Shown: positions 33,735 to 45,300 of the stretch, piece after piece | How positions within the stretch are numbered: the stretch's first letter is position 1 | How the letters are laid out: each line of letters starts with the position of its first letter | Assembly (NCBI GenBank): GCA_943735955.1 | Contig: OX030969.1 | Location: 5,505,979-5,569,978 of the forward strand | DNA: 64,000 nucleotides | Direction: 5' to 3' | Source of the DNA: Piscicola geometra | Lineage: Eukaryota; Annelida; Clitellata; Hirudinida; Piscicolidae | Notes under the pieces: model-generated | Told to the model about the DNA's origin: nothing | Databases searched by the model: none | What the model saw: only the letters and a program-made list of their open reading frames with translations | Program-made: the position numbers and the translations under genes

Positions 33735-36700
33735 ATGGTTAGACTTCACGTTAAACATGGCGATGAGAACCAATTCCTGGTTGAAACAAGTACAGAGGAA
33801 AACATAGACGTTTTAACAAGGAGACTGGTTGAGATGTTCAATATGAGACTGAAGATTCAACGCGTCTGCGCCGGTTAATAACGCTTATCTTAAGAGATTT
33901 TTAAATTTTTTTTGGAATATTTTAAAGAAAATGTGTTGAAAAAAACAAATAAAATAGTCCAAGTGTTTTAAAAAATTAATCAATAAAATAAAAAATAAAA
34001 AAACCCAAATCCAAAATTCACAAAAATGGAACATTCCACTCCCAATCAACCATCCCACCCAAGAAATTGAAGAGCTGGCAGAGCACGGAGTAGCCCTTCC
34101 ACCAAACATGCAAGGATTGGCAGACGAACAAATCACTGACTTGAAACTGGTGACGATGATGATGATGATGCTGGTGATGTTGATAATGATGATGCTGGTG
34201 ATGTTGATGATGATGATGCTGGTGATGTTGATAATGATGATGCTGGTGATGTTGATAATGATGATGATGGTGATGTTGATAATGATGATGATGGTGATGT
34301 TGATAATGATGATGATGGTGATGTTGATAATGATGATGCTGGTGATGTTGATAATGATGATGGGGAGAATGATGATTATGATAATGATTAGGTGGATGAA
34401 TGGGAGACCAGGTGTGTTCCGTCTGGGGGTGCTGTGGATAAGAAAGACCCTATAGGGAGAAGAAATGGAAAAGGTGGTGGAGTCATCACTATCATCATCA
34501 TCACTATCATCATCACTATCATCATCATCACTATCATCATCATCACTATCATCATCATCACTATCATCATCATCATCACTATCATCATCATCACTATCAT
34601 CATCATCATCACTATCATCATCATCATCACTATCATCATCACCATCACTATTATCACCATCACTATTATCACCATCACTATTATCACCATCACTATTATC
34701 GCCATCACTATTATCGCCATCACTATTATCACCATCACTATTATCAACATCAACATCACTATCATCATCATCATCACCATCATCATCATTATCACTATCA
34801 TCATCATCAAGTATTAGTTTCTCAAAACTTTTTTCTACAGCTCCCAATGATAAAATGGCAGAGCTCTTGAAAAAGACTGTGAAAGAAGCCAAAGAGCTAA
34901 TTTCTAAGGTGATGATGATGATGATGAAGATGATTACGACAAGGATGATGATGATGATGATTAGGATTATTATTACATCATTATCATGACTATTGAAGAA
35001 AAAAGTGGACTCTAACACACTTCTTTTGGACGTAGATATTAAAGAAGCTATGAATATACTGAAGGTTATTGACAATAACTTATTTTTCAAAATAAAATTT
35101 TTAATAATATTTATTATTAATTCTAATATTTCATATTATTAATTAATATTTAAAATATCATTAACAAATTTTTAATTAATATTTAAAATATCATTAACAA
35201 ATTTTTAATTAATATTTAAAATATCATTAACAAATTTTTAATTAATATTTAAAATATCATTAACAAATTTTTAATTAATATTTAAAATATCATTAACAAA
35301 TTTTTAATTAATATTTATTAAATTTTTTATTATTAAATATATTAAAATGGGATAATAAAAACGCGTTCAGGGATGTGTGACGATAGTGTATCCAATGGGA
35401 TTGCCGCCCCACGATCCAATCAGGATGGAGTTTGAAGGGAAGGAGGATTTGGAAGGGACCCAGGTGGATGGATGGAAGAGTGGAGGAGTGGATGGATGGA
35501 TAGATGGATGGATAGATGGATGGATAGATGGATGGATAGATGGATGGATAGATGGATGGATAGATGGATGGATAGATGGATGGATAGATGGATGGATAGA
35601 TGGATGGATAGATGGATGGATAGATGGATGGATAGATGGATGGATAGATGGATGAATGGATGGATGGAGATAAAGATGGGTGGAGGGATGGATGGAGATG
35701 AAGATGGGTGGGTGGATGGATGGAGATAAAGATGGGTGGATGGATGGATGGAGATAAAGATGGATGAGTGGATGGATGGATGGAGATAAAGATGGATGAG
35801 TGGATGGATGCATTTATACATGGCTAAAAAGATATACGGATGGATGAATAGAGGAAGGAATTGATAGATGGATGGATGGATAGATGAAGGAATTGATAGA
35901 TGGATGGATGGATAGATGAAGGAATTGATAGATGGATGGATGGATAGATGAAGGAATTGATAGATGGATGGATGGATAGATGAAGGAATTGATAGATGGA
36001 TGGACTGAAGATAGTGCGAGGAGGATGACAAAAGAGAGATTCACACTACGAAACCCCACACCACTATCACCTCGACAACCAAAACAACACACCCACCCCA
36101 ACTACCATCACCCCCAACCACCATCACCCCCAACCACCATCACCCCCAACCACCATCACCCCCAAAACTCTCCATCACCCCCAAAACTCTTCATCACAGG
36201 CGAAACTCGACGTCTTAGACTCGAATAAGGCGACTCTATACTGGGCGGGCAAGGAACTGCTGAGGCAGAAGAAGTTGGCTGACTTTGTGGGTCGAAATGA
36301 AAAGACCAAGCTGGTCGTCAAGTTGCAGGTTGAGCTTGGGGTGCAGGGTAGGGAGGGTTGGGGTTGGGGGGAAGAAGGGGGTGGCGAAGGGAGGGAGAAA
36401 GGGGGAAGAAGGGGGTGGGGAAGGGAGAGAGAAAGGGGGAAGAAGGGGGTGGGGAAGGGAGGGAGAAAGGGGGAAGAAGGAGGTGGGGAAGGGAGGGAGA
36501 AAAGGGGAAGAAGGGGGTGGGGAAGGGAGGGAGAAAGGGGGAAGAAGGGGTGGGGAAGGGAGGGAGAAAGGGGGAAGAAGGGGGTGGGGAAGGGAGGGAG
36601 AAAGGGGGAAGAAGGAGGTGGGGAAGGGAGGGAGAAAGGGGGAAGAAGGGGGTGGGGAAGGGAGGGAGAAAGGGGGAAGAGGGGAGTATAGGTGAAGTAT

Positions 36701-38150
36701 GGTCAATTGGAGGGATGGGGTGGGGAGGGGGGAAGAGTTGAGGATACGAGGGTTGGTGGATTGATACGCAATACAATGCAACGAAGAAAATTAATAACTA
36801 ATTAATTTAAATAAATATCACCATCACCATCTACAACCACAAATCCATCATCCATACCCTACCAATCACCCACCCACAACCCACCATAACACAACCCCCC
36901 ACCCACCCACCTACCCACCCACCTACCCATCCCCCATTCACAACCCACCCACCCACCACCATCCAACCCACCCACACCACCCACCCATCCACCCACCCAC
37001 AACCCACAAACATCCAACCCACCCACTCACCCACCCACAACAACCCACTCACCCACCCACAACAATCCACCCACTCACCCACAACCCACCCACCCACAAC
37101 CATCCAACCCACCCACCCACCCACAACCCACCACCATCCAACCCACCCACCCACCCACAACCCACCACCATCCAACCCACCCACCCACAACTACCCACCC
37201 ACCCACCTACCCACCCACCCACCTACCCACTCACCCACCCACCTACCCACCAACCCATCCCCCATTCACAACCCCCCACCCACAATCCACCCACCCATCC
37301 ACCCACCCATCCACCTACAGAAGGGCAAGGGCGTGCCGGCCAGGGAGCCAGTGGTGAGTGAGAAGGAGCAGAAGGAGATGATGGCATACTATTACAGGAA
37401 GCAAGAGGAGAGGAAGGTGGGTGGGTGAGTGGGTGGATGGGTGGGAGAGGGGAGAGGTGGGTGGGTGGGTGGATGGATGGGTGGGAGAGGTGGGTGGGTG
37501 GATGGGTGGGAGAAGGGAAAAGGGAGAGGTGGGTGGGTGGATGGGTGGGTGTGTGGATGGGTGTGTGGGTGGGTGGGTGTGTGGATGGGAGAGAGGGGAG
37601 GGGTTAAGTGTGAGTATGTGAGGTGGGTGGATAAATGGGTGGGAGAGAGGGGAGGGGTTAAGTGTGAGTATGTGAGGTGGGTGGGTGGATGGGAGAGAGG
37701 GGAGGGGTGGAGTGTGAGGTGGGTGAGAGAGGGGATGTAGATCAGCGGAGGATGGTGGATAGACGTAGAAGGTGGCTGAGGCAATGTGTAGGTGAATATA
37801 GAAATCGATATAGTATATATACCACCATCACTACCCTACAAAAATCACCACCATCAAAAAAAGACCACCCCCACAAACCACCACTACACTTCCACAACCA
37901 CAACGTTACACTCCACCACCACAGCCACATTAAACATCCCATTGCACCAGCACACAAACCACCCCCACTCTCAAACTACACCCCGACAAAAATAACCCAA
38001 CTCCCCCCAACTCCCCCCCCCCCCCCACAGAAGTTAGAAGAGTGCTCTGATGACTCTTGCTTCGACTCGGCGTGGGCAGACAACAACCAACTCAAGAGGT
38101 CGTTCCAGGGTTTGAGTGGGGTGGTCTACAGGCCCGGGAGGAAGCTGTGA
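33735..38150 (+). CDS. CFAP298: Cilia- and flagella-associated protein 298 (Kurly / C21orf59)
   Basis: Nine plus-strand exons in phase: 33,735-33,873, 34,064-34,149, 34,392-34,473, 34,841-34,908, 34,999-35,064, 35,371-35,463, 36,200-36,328, 37,321-37,416 and 38,031-38,150, giving 292 aa (human about 290). The protein is collinear with animal CFAP298: [93 protein letters not shown] and a final [19 protein letters not shown]298 is needed for assembly of outer dynein arms and for planar polarity of motile cilia, so this animal builds motile cilia. The large introns are almost pure minisatellites with strand polarity. The gene converges on the SP-RING locus; the nearest AATAAA is at 38,755, about 600 bp past the stop. 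Confidence 0.93.
34150..34385. repeat. 24-bp GATGATGCTGGTGATGTTGATAAT-type minisatellite (CFAP298 intron 2)
   Basis: About nine copies of a 24-bp GAT/GGT-rich unit starting immediately after the donor and filling nearly the whole intron. Confidence 0.9.
34485..34815. repeat. (ATC)n microsatellite (CFAP298 intron 3)
   Basis: ATC repeats with regular CACT and CACCATCACTATT variants, filling most of the intron between the G-rich donor side and the acceptor. Confidence 0.9.
35100..35330. repeat. 33-bp AT-rich tandem repeat (CFAP298 intron 5)
   Basis: About six copies of a unit containing AATTAATATTTAAAATATCA. Unlike the other large introns, this one shows no G/C polarity. Confidence 0.9.
35464..36150. 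repeat. (GGAT)n/(GGATAGAT)n arrays, then CACCCCCAAC repeats (CFAP298 intron 6)
   Basis: From the donor to about 36.0 kb the intron is GGATGGATAGAT and longer GATAGATGAAGGAATTGATA units. The last part, about 36.06-36.19 kb, is C/A-rich (CACCATCACCCCCAAC). Confidence 0.9.
36350..37318. repeat. G-rich 33-bp minisatellite followed by CCCACCCA array (CFAP298 intron 7)
   Basis: About ten copies of a purine-only unit (GGGAAGGGAGGGAGAAAG plus GGGGAAGAAGGGGGT) occupy 36,350-36,685. A C/A-only CCCACCCACAAC array occupies 36,840-37,318, right up to the acceptor. Confidence 0.9.
37417..38030. repeat. GTGGGTGGATGGGTGG repeats, then C/A-rich tract (CFAP298 intron 8)
   Basis: Begins directly at the donor with GGTGGGTGGGTGAGTGGG units to about 37.73 kb. 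The last 200 bp are CCACCACCA/CCCC-rich and end in a long C run before CACAG. Confidence 0.85.
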
Positions 38151-39150
38151 GGGGGGGTGGGGTGTAGGGGTGGGTTTGTGGGTCGGTATGAGGGGGGTAT
38201 GGCTTGAGTGGGGTGGTTTACAGGCCTGGAAGCAAGCTGTGATTAGGGAGGGTGGGTTTGTGGGGGGGATGAATAGATTGTTAAGGTAAAGTGGAGGGTT
38301 ATTAGAGCGGGGATGGGGGGAGTGAAATAGGTTTTTTGGAAGTGGTGGGGGAGGGGGGAACTCAGTGGTTATGGGGTGATAATCGGATGTTTTTGAAGGG
38401 GAGTAAAGAAAAATTAGGTTGCAGTAGGACCTAAACAACTGGGTGGTTATGGGTGAATATTTTGGTCACTTTGGGTGCAATATAAAATGAGTGAAACTGG
38501 AATGTTTAAAATGCTTTGATGCTGATAGTTAACAATCCCATTTATCTTTTAATTTATTTGAATGTTTAATTTTTGTGATATGACTCGAATCTTCAACCGT
38601 TTATTTCACTATAAATGGTCTATTAAATGTTTTATTTATTTCTTATACTTAAAAGGTCTCCAAGTATTTACAATGTATATATTTTTTTCGAAAAAAATAC
38701 TACAAAATGCATTAAAAAAACGATATAATGGAATTATTGGAAAATATTTAAAATAATAAAATATTAATTAAAACACTAAATAATAGAAATATTAATAAAA
38801 ATATTGAGAAAATAATAAGAATTTGATCTCATTTCAAAACACCCTTAACTAATCGACAGCACCTAATTGAATAATGATTGAATAATTAAATCTGAAAGGG
38901 CTTTTAATCAGAACACCATTATCGAATTTTGATCAATTGAAACAGTCGCCATCATAATCATCACCAATTAGTAGACAATTTATATCATTATCATGACCAA
39001 AAAATTTACCTTACCTACACAACCACAAAGCAAGCAGCATTATAACTACTAGTCTTCTCCAACACTATCATTATCACCACCATTATCACAACAACCACAA
39101 CCACCCCTACTCACACCCAATCATCATCAGCACCCCCATCATCATCATCA
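38151..39150. other. Convergent intergenic region
   Basis: Between the stop codons of CFAP298 and the SP-RING gene. It starts with a partial duplication of the CFAP298 3' end (TGAGTGGGGTGGTTTACAGG and CAAGCTGTGA near 38,205-38,243), which repeats part of the terminal exon. AT-rich sequence follows. Confidence 0.45.
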
Positions 39151-41412
39151 TCACTTAGAGGCAACAGCAGCAGCAGCAACGGCGGCGTTGAGGGCAGCTA
39201 TGTGCGCCTTCAAGGAGACGTTCTCCTCCAGAGCCTCCATCGAGAGGCACTCGGCGTTCGCGCAGCCCGCGTATGGGCATCTGTGTGGTGGTTGTTGTGG
39301 TGGTTGTGGTGGTGGTTGTTGTGGTGGTGGTTGTTGTGGTGGTTGTTGTGGTGGTGGTTGTTTGGTGGTTGTTGTGGTGGTTGTTGTGGTGGTTGTTGTG
39401 GTGGTTGTTGTTGTTGTGGTGCTTGTTGTGGTTGTGGTGGTGGTTGTTGTGGTTGTTGTTGTGGTGGTTGTTATTGTGGTTGTGGTGGTTGTTGTGATGG
39501 TTGTTGTTGTTGTGGTGGTTGTTGTGGTTGTGGTGGTGGTTGTTGCGGCGGTGGTGGGTGGATTGATGGAGTGGGTGGGGATGATTTTAGTGGGGTGGAT
39601 CGCGATGTTAGAGGAAAAGATGGAGGTTGATGCATTGTGAAGGGAGGGTGATATTAATGGAGAGGTGTGATGTTGGTGGAGGAGAGTTTTGATGATGATA
39701 TGATGTACCACCACCAACAAAACCGTTAATTTTGCCAAGCTACACACTAGAGGTCGGACCGGGTACCCGATCTGACCGGGTACCCGCGGGAACGGGAATG
39801 AAAATTAATTTCGGGACGGGAAAAGTCGGGAACCGGGAATAGATTTTCGGGACGGGAACGGGAATCAACTTTCAAATCGGGAACGGGAAAAGACGGGAAC
39901 GGGAATCAACTTTTAAATCGGGAACGGGAAAAACGGGAATAACAGTTATTGGGATTGGATTTTTTAACAATGATTTTTCAGCAAACTTCTAAGTGTGGAA
40001 ATCTTTATTTCATCGATACTCCGTACTTAAAATAAGTATTAAATGCAATAGAAATGTATAACGAAGCCACCATTGCCAATGTCGAAATCTCCAATACTAC
40101 ATTTGAAGTTGTTATGATGAGTCCAAAGATTGGGGAGATTAGAACAAATGGGTGAGGATGAAAACTTTTCAGATGAAATCAAAATGGTCAGTTATATTAT
40201 TTTAATTTTATAAATTAATACTTTGAATTTGAATGATTAATTTCCAAATGATTGCTCAGTTGGTCATTCCGACAAAAGAAAAGATGCCATTGATCTTATT
40301 CATATGACAGCATGTCTGTTGCATCCCCAGTATGAAAGAAAAATAGGAAAAAAGTTTGGGATAGAAAAGAAATAAATACCAAGACTTTCATTAGAGAAAA
40401 TGTAATTCTATTTTGTACAGCAAAACCAAGCTGCAGTGCCGTTGAGAAAAAAAACAAATGATGGTATTTAGACCTATTATGTTTGTTTTTCTAACGTAAA
40501 AATTTTAATAAAATTATTATACTATCAAATTATACGAATGATTTTATATTTGCAGTTGTGGAGAAATAAAAATGTTGTCAAAAAACATATTTCTAACATT
40601 ATTGAAGAATTAATAATAATAAACGAAGAAAAAAATTCAGAAGAGGATGAATTGTAAAAATATTCACAATAAAGTCCCAAAAAATTGAAAATTATAAAGA
40701 TGTTTTATTTTATTGGAATAAAATGATAATTTTAAAATACTACAAGAAGTAGCCAACATTTTGTTTAGTATATCTGCAAGTTATATTCGCTGTAAACGGA
40801 ATTTTTCAATATGTGGTCGTTTAACTTCATACCCAAAATCATCTCATTTGAAAGTTGAATCTCTTAACGGTTTAACCCGTGTGAAAAGCAATAAAGACTT
40901 GATTGAATTACTCAAAAACAATGACTAACTTCAATACTTTCATTTCAATAAATATTTGAAATTTAAATCGTGTTTTTTTATTTTATTAAAAGAAATATTC
41001 CCTGACTTTCAAATAATGAATAGTAAGAAATGTTAGAACTAGCAAGTTTGGGACCAGTGAAAACGGCAGCGAAAATGAATAAAAAAACAAAAAGCTTTCG
41101 GGAATCAAAATTCTGATGTCCCATCGGGAACGGGACGGGACGGGAAAAACAATTTCGGGAACGGGACGGGACGGGAATCAAAATTCTGATGTCCCATCGG
41201 GAACGGGACGGGACGGGAATCAAAGTTCTGATGTCCCATCGGGAACGGGACGGGACGGGAAAACAAATTTCGGGAACGGGACGGGACCGGGAATGAAAAA
41301 TCGTCCATGTCCGACCTCTACTACACACACACCCACAAACACACACACAAACACAAACACACATACACACCCACACATACACACACACACACACGCAAAC
41401 ACACACACACAA

Positions 41413-41483
<71 letters not shown>

Positions 41484-42007
41484 AACACACAAACACACTC
41501 ACTTCGCGGTGCCCTTCTTGATGGCGATGAACTGGAGGATCGCCTCTTTCTCGTAGTTGTGACCGCACTTCACGTTCCGCACTGGTTCTTGCATCACCTG
41601 TGTGTGTGTGTTCGTGTGTGTGTGTGTGTGTGGTGATTTTTTGTGTGTGTGGGTGTGTGGTGTGTTTGTTCGTGTGTGTTCGTGTGTGGGTGTGTGTGAG
41701 TGTGTGTGTGTGTGATTGGATGTTATGTGAGTTTATTGGTTGGATGAATGGATGGGGAATGAATAGATGAATAAGGGATGGAGAGATAAAGAAAAATATT
41801 TAAAAAAACATAAAAATACTTGAATCAATAATAAAAAAATTAATAAAAATCATTATCATCACCAACCTGTTGCGTGTAAGGACACTTTACACCAAGCTCC
41901 TGTTGCACCATCACGAGATCATCATCATCACCGTCGTCATCATCATCATCATCGACGCTATGTACGTTGGTGTTGGAGCCGACAGTGAGTCTTTTCAAAA
42001 GTTTTTC
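39151..42007 (-). CDS. NSMCE2: NSE2/MMS21-type SP-RING SUMO-ligase domain (C-terminal exons)
   Basis: Three minus-strand exons in phase: 41,867-42,007, 41,503-41,597 and 39,151-39,280. They encode a polar segment (EKLLKRLTVGSNTNV, then an Asp run), then the SP-RING: LGVKCPYTQQ, VMQEPVRNVKCGHNYEKEAI and KCPYAGCANAECLSMEAL. The conserved Cys, Cys-Gly-His and C-P-x-x-x-C positions of NSE2 are visible. NSE2 is the SUMO E3 ligase of the SMC5/6 DNA-repair complex. The usual NSE2 N-terminal helices are not found in the 300 bp before the next upstream exon, so these exons probably continue a transcript coming from further upstream. The last intron carries a hAT family 2 insertion. Residues after the domain are Ala-rich. 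Confidence 0.65.
39281..39560. repeat. GGTTGTTGTGGTGGTTGT-type minisatellite (SP-RING gene intron)
   Basis: About 280 bp of GTT/GTG trinucleotide units adjoining the last exon. On the sense (minus) strand it is CCACAACAA-rich and runs into the acceptor CACACAG. Confidence 0.9.
39748..41320 (+). mobile_element. hAT family 2 element, copy 3 (inside SP-RING gene intron)
   Basis: A 1,573-bp element with the same TAGAGGTCGGACC / GTCCGACCTCTA ends and a perfect 8-bp duplication CTACACAC (39,740-39,747 and 41,321-41,328). It inserted next to a CA microsatellite. The coding region contains several extra stops, but the dimerisation-like segment is recognisable near 40.74-40.93 kb. The right subterminal part has three CCCATCGGGAACGGGACGGG words. 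Confidence 0.88.
41329..41500. repeat. (CA)n microsatellite
   Basis: CACA repeats with AAACACA and ATACAC interruptions, ending at the donor of the SP-RING exon on the minus strand, where they read (GT)n starting with GTGAGTGTG. A (GT)n run also follows on the far side (41,600-41,715). Confidence 0.95.
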
Positions 42008-42129
42008 CTGGTGGTGATGATGACGATGAAGGTGGTGATGATGATGATGGCATTAATAATTATAGTATTGGGATGAAAATAGAATTGATTGGCAATGGAG
42101 TAGTTGTCAAATAAAAAAGTAACAAATAA

Positions 42130-42345
42130 CTACTAATACAACATTTAAAAATAAAGCACACTAAAAATTAATACTAATTCGATAGAATATAGCATTTAAC
42201 AATTCATACTAATTCGATAGAATATAACATTTAACAATTCATACTAATTCGATAGAATATAACATTTAATAACAATTCATACTAATTCGATAGAATATAG
42301 CATTTAATAATTCATACTAATTCGATAGAATATAGCATTTAATAA
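42130..42345. repeat. AT-rich tandem repeat, unit about 35 bp
   Basis: Five to six copies of a unit containing CATACTAATTCGATAGAATA. It overlaps the read-through end of the upstream exon, so the alternative stop codon at 42,317 lies inside a repeat. Confidence 0.9.
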
Positions 42346-45300
42346 CAATGGCACTAACAAGGTTATGGGGACCGAGTGGTTGCAGGGAGTCCAGAAGTTG
42401 CTTCGCCTTCTCTGGGATGTAGAAGATGAATACTTGGAACTTGTGTCTTTTAATTCTATACTTCTCTCACACCCCCTAGACCCACTCACCCACCCATCCT
42501 TCTATTCAATCCTACCATTCATATTCACCTAACCAACTTTTACTTCAACCTACCCACCCAACCCTATCAATTAAGCCCATTCGTCACTTCTCTCCAACCC
42601 ACCCCCAACCCAACTTACCATCCCCAACTCATCCACACACCCACCCATCCCCATAAACAAACCATCTTCCCCCAATCAAAGCCACTACCCGCCTCAACCC
42701 CAACCACCCAAACCCACCTACCAAACCCAACTACCCAAACCCAATCACCCAAACCCACCTACCAAACCCACCTACCAAACCCACCTACCAAACCCAACTA
42801 CCCAAACCCAATCACCCACCCACCTACCCAAACCCACCTACCAAACCCAACTACCCAAACCCAATCACCCACCCACCTACCAAACCCACCTACCCAAACC
42901 CAATCACCCACCCACCTACCAAACCCACCTACCCAAACCCAATCACCCACCCACCTACCAAACCCACCTACCCAAACCCAATCACACAAACCCACCCACC
43001 TACCCAAACCCATCAATCCACCACCCCTCCACCCTCCACCCCCCCCCCTAACGCACCATTGGAATCCTCGGCGATCTTGGCCAGCAGGTGCATCGTGGTG
43101 CTGAGGTCCAGTTTCACGAACATGTGCGAGCTCTTCTTCAAGTAGCTCGTGTCGCAACTCATCTGGAGGGAGGTGTTTGGAGGGGGGTGTGGAGGGGAGT
43201 GTGGAGAGGGGAGGTGTTTGGAGGGGGTGTGGAGGGAGGTGTGTGGAGGGGGATGTGGAGGGAGGTGTTTGGAGGGAGGTGTGTGAAGGGAGGTGTGTGG
43301 AGGGGGGTGTGGAGGGAGGTGTGGAGGGGGTGTGTGGAAGGGGGTGTGGAGGGGTGTTTGGAGGGAGGTGTGGAAGCAGGTGTGTGGAGGGAGGTGTGGA
43401 GGGGGGGTGTGTGGAGAGGGAGGTGTGGAGAGGGGGTGTGTGGAGGAAGGTGTGTGGAGGGAGGTGTGTGGAGGGGAGTGTGGAGGCAGGTGTGTGGAGG
43501 GAGGTGTGGAGGGGGGTGTGTGGAGAGGGAGGTGTGGAGAGGGGGTGTGTGGAGGGAGGTGTGTGGAGGGGGGTGTGGAGGGGAGTGTGGAGGGGGTGTG
43601 GAGGGAGGTGTGGAGGGGGGTGTGGAGGGGTGTTTGGAGGGAGGTGTGGAGGGAGGTGTGGAGGGGGGTGTGGAGGGAGGTGTGGAGGGGGGTGTGGAGG
43701 GGAGTGTGGAGGGGGTGTGGAGGGAGGTGTGGAGGGGGGTGTGGAGGGGGGTGTGGAGGGGTGTTTGGAGGGAGGTGTGGAGGCAGGTGTGTGGAGGGAG
43801 GTGTGGAGGGGTGTGTGGAGGGGGGGTGTGTGGAGAGGGAGGTGTGGAGAGGGGGTGTGTGGAGGGAGGTGTGTGGAGGGGAGTGTGGAGGGAGGTGTGG
43901 AGAGGGGTGTGTGGAGGGGAGTGTGTGGAGGGAGGTGTGGAGAGGGGTGTGTGGAGAGAGGTGTGTGGAGGGAGTGTGTGGAGGGGGGTGTGAAGGGAAG
44001 TGTGGAGAGGGAGGTGTGTGGAGGGAGGTGTGGAGGGGGGTGTGTGGAGGGAGGTGTGGAGGGGGGTGTGGAGGGGGGTGTGGAGGGAGGTGTGGAGGGA
44101 GGTGTGGAGAGGGAGGTGTGTGGAGGGGGGTGTGGAGGGAGGTGTGGAGGGGGGTGTGAAGGGAGGTGTGAAGGGAGGTGTGTGGAGGGAGTGTGTGGAG
44201 GGAGGTGTGGAGGGGGTGTGTGGAGGGAGGTGTGGAGGGAGGTGTGGAGGGGTTGAGAGTAGGTGAGGTGGAGAAGGAGGCAGCGACTGACCTTCATGGC
44301 CAGCAGGGCGTCTTCCTGGTCCTTGTTCAGCGCCTTCAGGAACAACATGATGTACTTCTTCGATATTTCCGAACTGCCACAATCGAACACGCTCTTATTT
44401 CCGACCCCACTACCACCACCACCACCATCGTTCAATTCTAGGTGGTTAGAAATGCGTTCGGACGCGACCGGAGTGACCGAGACGAAGATCACCGTGTTAT
44501 GTCCGTTCGGAAATACTTGGTTGACGACCATGTCGTGCGCGTTGATTGATACGTCGATTGGCTTGTTGCCTTTGTTGCCTGTGGGATGGGAGGGGGGTTG
44601 TGGGTGGAGGGGGGGTTGTGGGTGGAGGGGGGGTTGTGGGTTGTGGGGGGGGTTGTGGGGTGGTGGGGGGTTGTGGGTGGGAGGGGGGTTGTGGGGTGGA
44701 AGGGTTGTGGGGTGGAGGAGGGTTGTGGGAGGGAGGAGAGTTGTGGGTGGGGGGGTTGTGGGTGGAGGGGTTGTGGGGTGGAAGGGTTGTGGGTGGAGGG
44801 GTTGTGGGGTGGAGGAGGGTTGTGGGTGGGAGGTGAGTTGTGGGGTGGAGGGGTTGTGGGGTAGAGAGGGTTGTGGGTAGTTGAGGGGTTGTTGGTGGGA
44901 GGGTTGTGGGGTGGAGGGGGGTTGTGGGTGGGAGGGGTTGTGGGGTGGAGGGGTTGTGGGGTAGAGGAGGGTTGTGGGTAGTTGAGGGGTTGTTGGTGGG
45001 AGGGTTGTGGGGTGGAGGGGGGTTGTGGGTGTAGGGGTTGTGGGTGGGAGTTGAGGCGGGAGGAGATTGTTGTGATGATTGGGTTCTAACCACTCCACCT
45101 ACACCCCCCTCTTACATGCCCTCCCAATTAACCATTTCATTTTCACTCACCCACCCCCTTTACCCACCCCACTCAAATCCCATCCCATCCCAACACCCCA
45201 CTCACCACCCCACAATCCACCAACCCTCCATGCCACCCCACCCTCCACCAACCCTCCATGCCACCCCACAATCCACCAACCCTCCATGCCACCCCACAAT

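Noticed and set aside
33885..35090. A 401-aa minus-strand open frame rich in Asp, Ser and Ile
   Set aside because: It is antisense to CFAP298 exons and introns and is made of GAT/ATC repeats.
42798..45098. A 766-aa minus-strand open frame and several 300-400-aa frames over 43.1-46.4 kb
   Set aside because: They read through minisatellites (Pro/Thr/Ser/His or Gly/Val/Trp repeats). Only the short non-repetitive segments inside them are exons.
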